This document shows positions 36,616-48,900 of a stretch of 64,000 nt of DNA, one piece after another. The notes under the pieces are model-generated. The model saw only the letters and a list, made by a program, of their open reading frames with translations, was not told the origin of the DNA and made no database searches. The stretch covers positions 32,650,832 to 32,714,831 of the forward strand of contig NC_135549.1 of the NCBI RefSeq assembly GCF_964340395.1, written 5' to 3'. This DNA is from Glandiceps talaboti. Taxonomy: Eukaryota > Hemichordata > Enteropneusta > Spengelidae. A program made the position numbers and the translations under genes. How positions within the stretch are numbered: the first letter of the stretch is position 1; each line of letters begins with the position of its first letter.

Positions 36616-36965
36616 TCTATATGTCATGAAAAGCATTTTCATATAGGGAAAAAGAGATACTTTTCATTTGGGACGGACATACTTTTCAAATACTTTGTAC
36701 GAAGAATGGCAGTGGTAATACAAAGGGTATTGTAAAGTTAAACAACCAAATATAAACAACCAACCCACGTGAAAAAAATCCACAATTATATGAAGGATAA
36801 AAAAACATATAACCTGTGTGACTCCCCATAAAGTGTTGTTCAGTAAATCCCACAATTATCATTGTACTACAAATACTAGACAAGTTGCCTGGTTTCTTTG
36901 CGCAAACATAACGACCACCGAAAGATATTTAGAGTTACTTTTATTATATATTAGTTGGGATTAAT
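36616..36965. other. no feature recognised
   Basis: Unique-looking AT-rich sequence. Confidence 0.4.
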
Positions 36966-37024
36966 GTTAGTGTTAGTGTTAGTGTTAGTGTTAGTGTTAG
37001 TGTTAGTGTTAGTGTTAGTGTTAG
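36966..37024 (+). repeat. (TTAGTG)n telomere-like hexamer tract
   Basis: About ten GTTAGT hexamers end in GTTAGGGTAAGGTTATAGG. The phase and sequence are one base from the animal telomeric repeat TTAGGG, and one unit is a perfect TTAGGG. Confidence 0.95.
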
Positions 37025-37838
37025 GGTAAGGTTATAGGTTAAAGGTTATAGTTCAGGTTAAGGTTACATAAAGAAGGTTAAAGGAGTGATCAAAGCTTGC
37101 ACAAATTAAGCAACAAAGTCTATCTTTTGAAGTACATTGAAGATTTGTATTATGTCACTTAAATTTCACAATTTTCTGATGTAAATAGTTCCCCCCACCC
37201 AACTGTATACTAATCAGCTGGTTCTAAAGTTCTTATAACCATTTAATCAAAAATTTCAATTTTCAGATGACTTGAATCCTCATTCTCCCAGTGGCTGTAG
37301 GATATTTGTTTGTACACAACTAACTACTAGTTGGGAGAAAGGGGATTAAATACCAGATATCTGATCATTTCGCAGTGAACATAAATTTATAATTACATCA
37401 AAGTATTACCATTACCTAACTTAACAAACCAACTGGCCTTGTGATAAAAACAAACAAACTAGTTGTGTTCTATTATGTTCAAGGACAATAGCCCAAAATT
37501 AAATGCAGGAATGTAAATGTTAATCAGTGTCCAAAATCTGCTTGTACAAGTTGCTGGTAATTAAGTTCATAATATCCTGACAGTCAAGGGCAAAGGTCAG
37601 TTTTTACACAGAAAGCTCATTTAAAAGGTATGTTTACAATATACTTAAATTTGTCTGTACAAAATATTAACAGTACGAGTAAATTGCTAGCTGACCTTGA
37701 ATATGAAGGTCAAAGTCATAGGTTACTGTCTTTGATAATATCTAGCATGGTACATGCCTATGGCTCCCCTCCAGGCTGGCATGCATGTTGACAGTGATAT
37801 GTTTTCATGGTGAATCAGATGTCTATGAATAAGTACAC
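37025..37838. other. no feature recognised; possible 3' UTR of the 37.8-42.3 kb model
   Basis: AT-rich. An alternative frame of the terminal exon stays open to 37723 (ESTNSHEHFECAAHKELYQR start), so the stop position of that model depends on phase. No convincing polyadenylation signal was located. Confidence 0.35.
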
Positions 37839-40800
37839 CTATGTACAATCTTTGGTACAGTTCTTTATGTGCAGCGCATTCAAAGTGCTCATGAGAGTTT
37901 GTTGATTCCTGCAATCGAAAAATCATTGAAATAATTCAAAATTAATTTATTCACAGTAAAGCTCATGCAAATATTATTCCAAATTACAAATAATAAATAC
38001 AAAGACGTAAAGGAATGGACAGACCTTCCATCAATAAAACTTTAAAGATTAACACACTTCTTTGCAAGCTCTTATCTGGTCCATAGCCAGTGTCTTAAAC
38101 CAACAGCTGGCTACTCTATTCAGTACAGGCAGTGAGCTTTGGGTTATTTTCAAGTGGAATATAGACAACAATTCAACTGATGGCAAGATGTCAAACTTAC
38201 TTCATCCTGTTTTCTTCAGATTTCTTCTTCAATTCCAGTAATACAAATTCCTGACATACAAGTACGATCTGAAATACCAGGAGAAACATTTTATGAACTG
38301 AACAGAACTGAAATACATCTCAAAAACACTTGTTCTCATCTTTTTATATGATCCCATGTCAGGAACTTCCATCTGTAATTCTGAGTAAATTACCAACCAG
38401 ACTTTTATATCAACTACATAATCAACTGAAATGGTACTAAAAATCATCAGATGTAGAATGATGAACACAGGTATTTGTTCATTTACATGTATGCTGATCC
38501 AACAATGGTGAATTCAGATAAATATAGAAAGTATTGCAGGACTCTTAACCAAGATTTTCCCTCAACACAAACCTCAATAAAACATCTATCAACAAAACAA
38601 TTTCCTTATGACTGACAAGTACATAAAATAAGATTATTACCAAACTGCTCAATAAAATACTTGCTTTTCTCTTCTTTCTCTGATAATAGCTTTTTTCGAC
38701 AGCTTTGAAGTCATAAATTGTGGTAATACATTTTCTTGGCAGCATTGGCATGGTCTAAAAACAAACAAACAAACACATTATCAACAAGTCTTGGTCAAAA
38801 ACGTAACTTTCCCTCTATCAGGTCAATATTCTGACTTCAACAATAAATAATATGACTGCCATCCAACTCATTGTAAAAGTCATCAAACATAATTACATGC
38901 ATATGAGGACTACTTTATACAATATTTGTGCTAGATTTGGTTGAAAGTTGCCCATTGATCTCAGAGGTGTAACCCCCCCCCCCCCCCCCCTTTATAATTT
39001 GGCCAATTTGACTTTAGACATTGTGATAAAGATCAAGGGTCTGGGTTATGAAGACAAACTTTGATGAGATTGCAAAATTGGAAACTTACCTACGTCGGCT
39101 TCTTGTTTGATAGCTTTCTGTCATATTCTTCATGGATGTGACCTGGAAACAAATAAAACATTACTATAGCTGGATGGCCATTGGATGTCAGAGGTGTACA
39201 TCCACACTTTGAATAATTTTGGCTTTTTCACTTTGAACATCGACAACACGATCAAGGGGTCGGGGTTATTAAAACTAACTTTGAAGAGATTGCAATATTT
39301 GACACTTACTTTAATATGCCTTCTTCTTGTTGGATAACTTTCTTCTATAGCATAATCCTCTTAAATTCTGGTCATATTAGTTCTTCATGGGTAAGATCTG
39401 TAAACAAAGAAAACATTAATATGAACTGAATTGAACAGAATACCAAGCACATTTAAACTGAAAGCCTTCCATAAGGGCAAAGTCTTTAGATTTTTGTTCC
39501 TACACACAATAATTGTTTGAATGCAACATTAACAGAACATATACAATTAGTTATGTTTGAAGTATGTACCAAATTTAATTGAATTAGGAGAGTGCATTTA
39601 CTAAAGTAGAACTAGTGGTCACCAGTTGCAAACTGTTCTGCTTGTCTGTTCAAAATAAAAAAAAGCTAGCAAGACTTCATGGAAGGTACAGACCCCCCTT
39701 GAATACTTGACTTCTATGTGACTGAACACAACATGATTTAAAATAATTTACTGGCAAGAAATAGATACTTATGCAGGAAATGGCTGCATTTCAATAACCG
39801 ACCTCTTTGGTCAACTTTGTGTATGTCCCAGTTGACATGTCACCTTTGTGCCAGGTTTGAAAGAAATTGGATACGGCATGTCTGAGAAATGATGTATTAC
39901 GCACAGACAGATGTATGCAGGCATGGACAAAAACGGTGAGTGGATCCCATTCTAATAGTCCCCCTTTTAGAGACTAATGATTTATTTTAGGAGTGATCAG
40001 AATATCAAGATTGCAAAATATGAAACTTACTTGTCCTCTTCTTTTAATAACATTCTAAGCTAGCTTTCTTCATCGTTCCTGGGTGTGATCTAAAAAATAA
40101 GGCAAAGACATTATCAAATAAACTGAAAAGAAATAATATATATATATATACATACCTCTCATATATACACACTTGCTCTCATAATTTTATAATCCCATGT
40201 CAGAAACAACAAATCTGTAAATCTAAGGAAACGTGGTCAATAGGCCTATATATAGTGTCTGATGATCGCAATATGCGTGAAACTCCGAGTTACACCCAAG
40301 AAAGAGTTCCAGTACTACCAAAACTATTACGCTCTGCCACTGCGGTATAGAGCACTGTCTTAGCAGATTGATACTCACCGAGTTATATATATATATATAT
40401 ATATATAGATAGATAGAAGTAGAGTTTTAGCAGGGCGTGGCACCCTGCTATCCACACCTGGCATCCTCCTATTGATGCCAAGCGCAATGTTTTGATGTTT
40501 ATTAAAACCATTTGATCAAACCCTCTAAGCACACAAATACCCTAACATAACTCATTCGTTCATGCCTTTTCCGAAGTAAAGTGAAACATGGGTATTATCT
40601 GACAATGAAGAAAAAAACATTATCAAATAAATTGTACAGAAATATATACTTAGGTATTTACTTTTGATATTCTTTTCCTTTAGACTTTCTCCAGTAGTGT
40701 TTTCTTCAATGTTGAGTCAATTGTGTTACTGAGTAGAGAAGTGAAATACAGATTTACATGGATTATTTATATCTATGGTGATCCAACAATTGTGTTTTCA

Positions 40801-41447
40801 GATCTATAAAGAAAACATTTTGGCTCTCTTAACCACCACTTTCCCTCTACACAATCTTTGATAAAACCATTCAGTGAGAAAAAATTTCTTCACGACTTTT
40901 TGAAGAGATTGTAAGACTTGAAACTTACTATCTTCTTTATCTTCTGATAACTTTTTTCTTGAGTTTCCTTCATTCATTCTGGTGATACAAGTTCCTAGGG
41001 TATGAGCATGATCTGGAATACAAGCACAAACTGCTTGTTTAATGAACTGAACTATGAACCCCCCCCCCCCCCCCCCCACCCGAAATACTTTTCTTCTATG
41101 TGACAAAATGGAGACATGATTTAAAAGAACTTGGCTACAAATATGGCTGCCATTCAATAGAAATTACATTAGCACCAAAAACAATGTCTAATTCTTTTCT
41201 TCACATTACTTGTAAACATGATTTAAAAGAAATTGGCAATGTGTAAACACTACAATGTGTGTGATAGGTAGGAATTGGCTGGATTTTGATAATTGGCCCT
41301 GAAGGTCAAGGTCTCCAAACATAGCTTGCATCTGATAATATAGGGGTAGACACTTGAATTAAGTGTCATGGGTATTGCAGTTTTTGAGTTATGCAGTGTT
41401 TATTTTTAACTACAAATATTGCCACCTGAGAAATGATGTACATTGTA

Positions 41448-41506
<59 letters not shown>

Positions 41507-42337
41507 TGCATGCAGGCATGGACAAAAAAGGTGGGTGGAGCCCATTGGAGTAGTCCCCCTTTGAGATACTAATGATTGATTGTATCAGAAAATCAAGATT
41601 GCAAAATACGAAACTTACTTGTCCTCTTCTTTTAATAACATTCTTCTCTAGCTTTCTTCATCATTCCTGGGTGTGATTGAAAAATATGGTAAACACATTA
41701 TCAAATAAACTGAATAGAAATAATAAAAGATACATACCTCTCATATTTTTTTCTTTTAATAAAGTTTCTTCAGCAGCATCCTTCTTCATGAATGATGACT
41801 CAATTGTGTTACCTGAGAGGAGAAGAGAAATACTGCATTCCATGGTTTATTTAAATGTATGGTGATCTAACAACGGCTTATTCAGATATATAAATATACA
41901 AAAGATTTTGGGTCTCTCAACCATCATTTTCCCTCTACACAAGCCTCAATAAAACATGTACTGAGAAAACATATTTTCATGACTGACAAAAACATAAAAT
42001 TTGAAAGGACTCAAAGATTTGAAACTTACATATATGCTTCATCTTCTAATAACTTCATCAGCTTTTCCAGTGATCTGAGAAAAACGAGGAAAACACATTA
42101 TTAAAAAATGAACAAAATTATATAGGTACTTGCCTTTGATATTCTTTTTCTTGAAATCTTTCAGCAATAGAGTCCTTCTTCATTGTTATCTCTGTAGAGA
42201 AAAAGAGAAAAAGATTTATATGGGTATTATAAAACAAGTAAAGCCATTGCTTTACTCAAACAGGACTTACCTTCTTTATAAGACTGCAGATAACCAGATT
42301 CGCTGCGCTGCATCTGTTCATCGAAAATAGCTTGCAT
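37839..42337 (-). CDS. candidate small-exon gene, unknown protein of ~133 aa
   Basis: Six minus-strand segments splice into one open frame with agreeing phases: 42271-42337 (ATG at 42337), 42134-42191, 42030-42074, 38661-38754, 38201-38268 and 37839-37908 (TAG). The predicted chain starts MQAIFDEQMQRSESGYLQSY. It continues with a charged helix (SIAERFQEKEYQRSLEKLMK), then a Cys-containing segment (PCQCCQENVLPQF), then KAIIRERREKQ and VCQEFVLLELKKKSEENRMK. Acceptors are good (CTCTACAG, TTTCTCAG, TTTTTAG, ATTTCAG, GATTGCAG). Donors are GTAAG-type, except GC (CAAAG|GCAAGT) after the second segment. I do not recognise the family. The segments are short, so chance openness is possible. The ~3.3-kb gap between the third and fourth segments is filled with broken copies of the same exon types. 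Alternative phases exist for the last exon. Confidence 0.35.
38971..38991. repeat. poly-C tract
   Basis: About 20 consecutive C following AGGTGTAA. A similar C tract at 41059-41076 occurs in a related module. Confidence 0.9.
39775..39960. mobile_element. family A-like 3' fragment
   Basis: The fragment contains AGGTTTGAAAGAAATTGG, TGTCTGAGAAATGATG, a GCACAGACAGATG segment and the end-like TAATAGTCCCCCTTTT. It resembles the tails of the family A elements and is paired with a copy at 41428-41570. Confidence 0.5.
40381..40418. repeat. (AT)n/(ATAG)n microsatellite
   Basis: A run of AT dinucleotides passing into ATAG tetranucleotides. A second short AT run lies near 40138-40150. Confidence 0.9.
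41452..41504. repeat. (CA)n microsatellite within a family A-like tail
   Basis: About 26 CA units. In the related copy at 39890 the same position holds only GCACAGACAGATG, so the tract expanded in this copy. Confidence 0.95.
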
Positions 42338-42979
42338 AATGGCTTGCAGTTTATAACTGACCACTATAGCAAGACATATTTACATGTAGAACAGATAGAA
42401 AAATCATTCAAGATTTCTGTGAACCAATAAGGTTTTAGCAGTTTGCAACCAAGTAACACTACGTATTTTATCAGTTTACAAACTATACGCAATTGTGCAC
42501 GCGTGGTAATCTGCAGGTTACATACGCTGATGACAGCCATTGACCAAAGCATGTACTCACTGCTTGGCCAATGACCATCTGATTATCACAATTTGGTGGA
42601 TGTCCAATCTTCAGTCCAGTATTCCTCTTCTAGCCAGAGTATGATAACTGACTTGGTGAACTTCAATTCCGAGAGATGTCTTCTGCAGTTATGACAGTAG
42701 TCTGGTACATGTGATGTACTTTTAATAGTTATCACAGATTAATTTACTACCATTATCAGAGTAGTGGTATCCTTTGTTGTCATCTCAAGGATATCCTCAT
42801 AACATACATCTTGGGGTAACATGAGTTACACTTCCATGTTACAACTCTTCATTTTAACTTTAGTTCAAACAGGTTGTAACCCAGTGGGCTGGTTCTTCTT
42901 GTCCTTTTCAATCATCTTGATATTTTTCTTTTCATACGTTTTATAATGTGTCCTATTTATCACTACTTCACTTTCTTTT
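42338..42979. other. upstream flank of the small-exon gene; nothing definite
   Basis: No TATA-like or other promoter element was identified with confidence. No coding signal was seen. Confidence 0.35.
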
Positions 42980-45900
42980 ATACAGGTTGCTGTGAATCTT
43001 CTATATGTATTTGTTTTGCTCACACATCGTTTATTGTGTCGATTATGCCACTCCTCCTTTGTCCAGTGTTCTTGTCCTGTGTCGCCTATTAGCCTGTTTG
43101 TAAGGTTGACACTATGTCCATTGCATATCAGTGTCCTGTTTATTTACATGTCGTTTTACATCACCACGTTCTGTGTTTCGCACTGTGACCTGTTTCATTC
43201 TATGCCCATGCTAGTGTACCAGTTTCGCACTGTAGACTGTTTTTTAATGTCATTTTATATCGCCATTCTGTTTTCAACTTGTCCTCTCACTTGCCACTTT
43301 TCTTGTCTCGCACTGTGGCCCGTTTCACTTTGTGTCCACACCAATGTGCAAGTTTCACACTGTAGACTTGTTTTTTAATGTCCTTTTATATTGCCATTGT
43401 CTCTGTTTTCAACGTATCTTCTCACTTGCCACTTTTCTTGTTTCGCACTGTGGCCTGTTTCATTTTATGTCCACACTAATGTGCCAGTTTTGCACTGTGA
43501 ACTGTTTTTTAATGTCCTTTTATATCGCAATTGTCTGTTTTCAACGTGTCCTTTCACTTGCCACGTTTCTTGTTTCGTACCGTGGCCCGTTTCATTTTGT
43601 GTCCATACTAATGTGCCAGTTTCGCACTCTGAACTGTTTTTTTTAATGTCTTTTTATATCGCCACTGTCTCTGTTTTCAACATGTCCTCTCACTTGCCAC
43701 TTTTCTTGTTTCACACTGAGGCCTGTTTCATTTTATGTCCACACTAGTGTGCCAGTTTCGCACTGTAGACTTGTTTTTTAATGTCTTTTTATATAACCAC
43801 TGTCTGTTTTCAACATGTCCTCTCACTTGCCACTTTTCTTGTTTCGCACTGTGGCCTGTTCCATTTTATGTCCACACTAGTGTGCCAGTTTCGCACTGTA
43901 GACTTGTTTTTTAATGTCCTTTTATATCGCCATTGTCTCTGTTTTCAATGTGTCCTCTACTTGCCACTTTTCTTGTTTCGTACTGTGGCCCGTTTCATTT
44001 TGTGTCCACACTAATGTGCCAGTTTCGCACTGTGAACTGCTTTTTAATGTCCTTTTATATCGCCATTGTCTCTGTTTTCAACATGTCCTCTCACTTGCCA
44101 CTTTACTTGTTTCGTACTGTGGCCCGTTTCATTTTGTGTCCACACTAATGTGCCAGTTTCGCACTGTGAACAGTTTCTTAATGTCCTTTTATATCGCCAT
44201 TGTCTCTGTTTTCAACATGTCCTGTCACTTGCCACATTTCTTGTTTCATACTGTGTCCCGTTTCACTTTGTGTCCACACCAATGTGCAAGTTTCACACTG
44301 TAGACTTGTTTTTTAATGTCCTTTTATATCGCCATTGTCTCTGTTTTCAACATGTCCTCTCACTTGCCACTTTTCTTGTTTCGCACTGTGGCCTGTTTCA
44401 TTTTATGTCCACACTAATGTGCCAGTTTTGCACTGTGAACTGTTTTTTAATGTCCTTTTATATCGCAATTGTCTGTTTTCAACGTGTCCTCTCACTTGCC
44501 ACTTTTCTTGTTTCGTACCGTGGCCCGTTTCATTTTGTGTCCATACTAATGTGCCAGTTTCGCACTGTGAACTGTTTTTTAATGTCCTTTTATATCGCCA
44601 TTGTCTCTGTTTTCAACATGTCCTCTCACTTGCCACTTTTCTTGTTTCGTACTGTGGCCCGTTTCATTTTGTGTCCACACTAATGTGCCAGTTTCGCACT
44701 GTGAACTGCTTTTTAATGTCCTTTTATATCGCCATTGTCTCTGTTTTCAACATGTCCTCTCACTTGCCACTTTTCTTGTTTCGTACTGTGGCCCGTTTCA
44801 TTTTGTGTCCACACTAATGTGCCAGTTTCGCACTGTGAACTGCTTTTTAATGTCCTTTTATATCGCCATTGTCTCTGTTTTCAACATGTCCTCTCACTTG
44901 CCACTTTACTTGTTTCGTACTGTGGCCCGTTTAATTTTGTGTCCACACTAATGTGCCAGTTTCGCACTGTGAACAGTTTCTTAATGTCCTTTTATATCGC
45001 CATTGTCTCTGTTTTCAACATGTCCTGTCACTTGCCACATTTCTTGTTTCATACTGTGGCCCGTTTCACTTTGTGTCCACACCAATGTGCAAGTTTCGCA
45101 CTGTAGACTTGTTTTTTAATGTCCTTTTCTATCGCAATTGTCTGTTTTCAATGTGTCCTCTCACTTGCCACTTTTCTTGTTTCGTACTGTGGCCCGTTTC
45201 ATTTTGTGTCCATACTAATGTGCCAGTTTCGCACTGTGAACTGTTTTTTAATGTCCTTTTATATCGCCATTGTCTCTGTTTTCAACATGTCCTCTCACTT
45301 GCCACTTTTCTTGTTTCGTACTGTGGCCCGTTTCATTTTGTGTCCACACTAATGTGCCAGTTTCGCACTGTGAACTGCTTTTTAATGTCCTTTTCTATCG
45401 CCATTGTCTCTGTTTTCAACATGTCCTCTCACTTGCCACTTTTTCTTGTTTCGTACTGTGGCCCGTTTCATTTTGTGTCCACACTAATGTGCCAGTTTCG
45501 CACTGTGAACAGTTTCTTAATGTCCTTTTATATCGCCATTGTCTCTGTTTTCAACATGTCCTGTCACTTGCCACATTTCTTGTTTCATACTGTGGCCCGT
45601 TTCACTTTGTGTCCACACCAATGTGCAAGTTTCGCACTGTAGACTTGTTTTTTAATGTCCTTTTCTATCGCAATTGTCTGTTTTCAATGTGTCCTCTCAC
45701 TTGCCACTTTTCTTGTTTCGTACTGTGGCCCGTTTAATTTTGTGTCCACACTAATGTGCCAGTTTCGCACTGTGAACTGCTTTTTAATGTCCTTTTATAT
45801 CGCCATTGTCTCTGTTTTCAACATGTCCTGTCACTTGCCACTTTTCTTGTTTCATACTGTGGCCCGTTTCACTTTGTGTCCACACCAATGTGCAAGTTTC

Positions 45901-48900
45901 GCACTGTAGACTTGTTTTTTAATGTCCTTTTATATCACCATTGTCTCTGTTTTCAACATGTCCTCTCACTAGCCACTTTTCTTGTTTCGTACTGTGGCCT
46001 GTTTCATTTTATGTCCACACTAGTGAGCCAGTTTCGCACTGTAGACTTGTTTTTTAATGTCCTTTTATATCGCCATTGTCTCTGTTTTCAACATGTCCTC
46101 TCACTTGCCACTTTTTCTTGTTTCGTACTGTGGCCCGTTTAATTTTGTGTCCACACTAATGTGCCAGTTTCGCACTGTGAACTGCTTTTTAATGTCCTTT
46201 TATATCGCCATTGTCTCTGTTTTCAACATGTCCTGTCACTTGCCACTTTTCTTGTTTCATACTGTGGCCCGTTTCACTTTGTGTCCACACCAATGTGCAA
46301 GTTTCGCACTGTAGACTTGTTTTTTAATGTCCTTTTATATCGCCATTGTCTCTGTTTTCAACATGTCCTCTCACTAGCCACTTTTCTTGTTTCGTACTGT
46401 GGCCTGTGTCATTTTATGTCCACACTAGTGTGCCAGTTTCGCACTGTAGACTTGTTTTTTAATGTCTTTTTATATAACCACTGTCTGTTTTCAACATGTC
46501 CTCTCACTTGCCACTTTTCTTGTTTCGCACTGTGGCCTGTTTCATTTTATGTCCACACTAATGTGCCAGTTTTGCACTGTGAACTGTTTTTTAATGTCCT
46601 TTTATATCGCAATTGTCTGTTTTCAACGTGTCCTCTCACTTGCCACTTTTCTTGTTTTGTACTGTGGCCTGTTTCATTTTATGTCCATACTAATGTGCCA
46701 GTTTCGCACTGTGAACTGTTTTTTAATGTCCTTTTATATCACAATTGTCTGTTTTCAACGTGTCCTCTCACTTGCCACTTTTCTTGTTTCGTACCGTGGC
46801 CCGTTTCATTTTGTGTCCATACTAATGTGCCAGTTTCGCACTGTGAACTGTTTTTTAATGTCCTTTTATATCGCCACTGTCTCTGTTTTCAACATGTCCT
46901 CTCACTTGCCACTTTTCTTGTTTCGTACTGTGGCCCGTTTAATTTTATGTCCATACTAATGTGCCAGTTTCGCACTGTGAACTGCTTTTTAATGTCCTTT
47001 TATATCGCCATTGTCTCTGTTTTCAACATGTCCTCTCACTTGCCACTTTTCTTGTTTCGCACTGTGGCCTGTTTCATTTTATGTCCACACTAATGTGCCA
47101 GTTTCGCACTGTGAACTGTTTTTTAATGTCCTTTTATATCGCAATTGTCTGTTTTCAACGTGTCCTCTCACTTGCCACTTTTCTTGTTTCGTACTGTGGC
47201 CCGTTTCATTTTATGTCCATTGTCTCTGTTTTCAACGTGTCCTCTCACTTGCCACTTTTCTTGTTTCGTACCGTGGCCCGTTTCATTTTGTGTCCATACT
47301 AATGTGCCAGTTTCGCACTGTGAACTGTTTTTTAATGTCCTTTTATATCGCCATTGTCTCTGTTTTCAACATGTCCTCTCACTTGCCACTTTTCTTGTTT
47401 CGTACTGTGGCCCGTTTCATTTTGTGTCCACACTAATGTGCCAGTTTCGCACTGTGAACTGCTTTTTAATGTCCTTTTATATCGCCATTGTCTCTGTTTT
47501 CAACATGTCCTCTCACTTGCCACTTTTCTTGTTTCGTACTGTGGCCCGTTTAATTTTGTGTCCACACTAATGTGCCAGTTTCGCACTGTGAACAGTTTCT
47601 TAATGTCCTTTTATATCGCCATTGTCTCTGTTTTCAACATGTCATGTCACTTGCCACTTTTCTTGTTTCATACTGTGGCCCGTTTCACTTTGTGTCCACA
47701 CCAATGTGCAAGTTTCGCACTGTAGACTTGTTTTTTAATGTCCTTTTCTATCGCAATTGTCTGTTTTCAATGTGTCCTCTCACTTGCCACTTTTCTTGTT
47801 TCGTACTGTGGCCCGTTTCATTTTGTGTCCATACTAATGTGCCAGTTTCGCACTGTGAACTGTTTTTTAATGTCCTTTTATATCGCCATTGTCTCTGTTT
47901 TCAACATGTCCTCTCACTTGCCACTTTTCTTGTTTCGTACTGTGGCCCGTTTCATTTTGTGTCCACACTAATGTGCCAGTTTCGCACTGTGAACTGCTTT
48001 TTAATGTCCTTTTCTATCGCCATTGTCTCTGTTTTCAACATGTCCTCTCACTTGCCACTTTTTCTTGTTTCGTACTGTGGCCCGTTTCATTTTGTGTCCA
48101 CACTAATGTGCCAGTTTCGCACTGTGAACAGTTTCTTAATGTCCTTTTATATCGCCATTGTCTCTGTTTTCAACATGTCCTGTCACTTGCCACATTTCTT
48201 GTTTCATACTGTGGCCCGTTTCACTTTGTGTCCACACCAATGTGCAAGTTTCGCACTGTAGACTTGTTTTTTAATGTCCTTTTCTATCGCAATTGTCTGT
48301 TTTCAATGTGTCCTCTCACTAGCCACTTTTCTTGTTTCGTACTGTGGCCTGTTTCATTTTATGTCCACACTAGTGTGCCAGTTTCGCACTGTAGACTTGT
48401 TTTTTAATGTCCTTTTATATCGCCATTGTCTCTGTTTTCAACATGTCCTCTCACTTGCCACTTTTTCTTGTTTCGTACTGTGGCCCGTTTAATTTTGTGT
48501 CCACACTAATGTGCCAGTTTCGCACTGTGAACTGCTTTTTAATGTCCTTTTATATCGCCATTGTCTCTGTTTTCAACATGTCCTGTCACTTGCCACTTTT
48601 CTTGTTTCATACTGTGGCCCGTTTCACTTTGTGTCCACACCAATGTGCAAGTTTCGCACTGTAGACTTGTTTTTTAATGTCCTTTTATATCGCCATTGTC
48701 TCTGTTTTCAACATGTCCTCTCACTAGCCACTTTTCTTGTTTCGTACTGTGGCCTGTGTCATTTTATGTCCACACTAGTGTGCCAGTTTCGCACTGTAGA
48801 CTTGTTTTTTAATGTCTTTTTATATAACCACTGTCTGTTTTCAACATGTCCTCTCACTTGCCACTTTTCTTGTTTCGCACTGTGGCCTGTTTCATTTTAT

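Larger units (their letters stand above)
39090..41812 (-). pseudogene. array of decayed duplicate exons of the small-exon gene
   Basis: Minus-strand segments with good AG acceptors and GTAAG-like donors resemble the model's exons but carry stops or the wrong phase: 41738-41812 and 40662-40728 (like 42134-42191, sharing AACACAATTGA and AAAGAATATCAAA-type ends); 41619-41666 and 40031-40078 (nearly identical to each other, ending AAAAGAAGAGGACAA|GTAAGT); 40929-41012 (like 38201-38268: AGGAACTTGTATCAC versus AGGAATTTGTATTAC); 39310-39397; and 39090-39142. Donors are repeatedly followed by GTAAGTTTC..TTGCAATCT. Some may still be used as alternative exons. Confidence 0.5.
38480..41965. repeat. repeated intron modules in the small-exon region
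   Basis: A ~110-bp intron block (TGGTGATCCAACAATTGTG, CTCTTAACCACCACTTTCCC, CAATAAAACAT) recurs at 38496-38600, 40778-40880 and 41860-41960 beside similar exon-like segments. Whole exon-intron modules of about 1 kb have therefore been duplicated. Confidence 0.75.

Noticed and set aside
37723-37926. 67-codon ORF as the definite last exon frame
   Set aside because: The segment after the acceptor at 37908 is open in two frames. The phase implied by the upstream segments favours the shorter one ending at 37839. It was kept only as an alternative.
40804-41157. 117-codon minus ORF as a single-exon gene
   Set aside because: Its interesting part lies between an acceptor at 41012 and a donor at 40929. 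The rest is intron module sequence, including a poly-C/Gly run, so it is better treated as a decayed exon copy.
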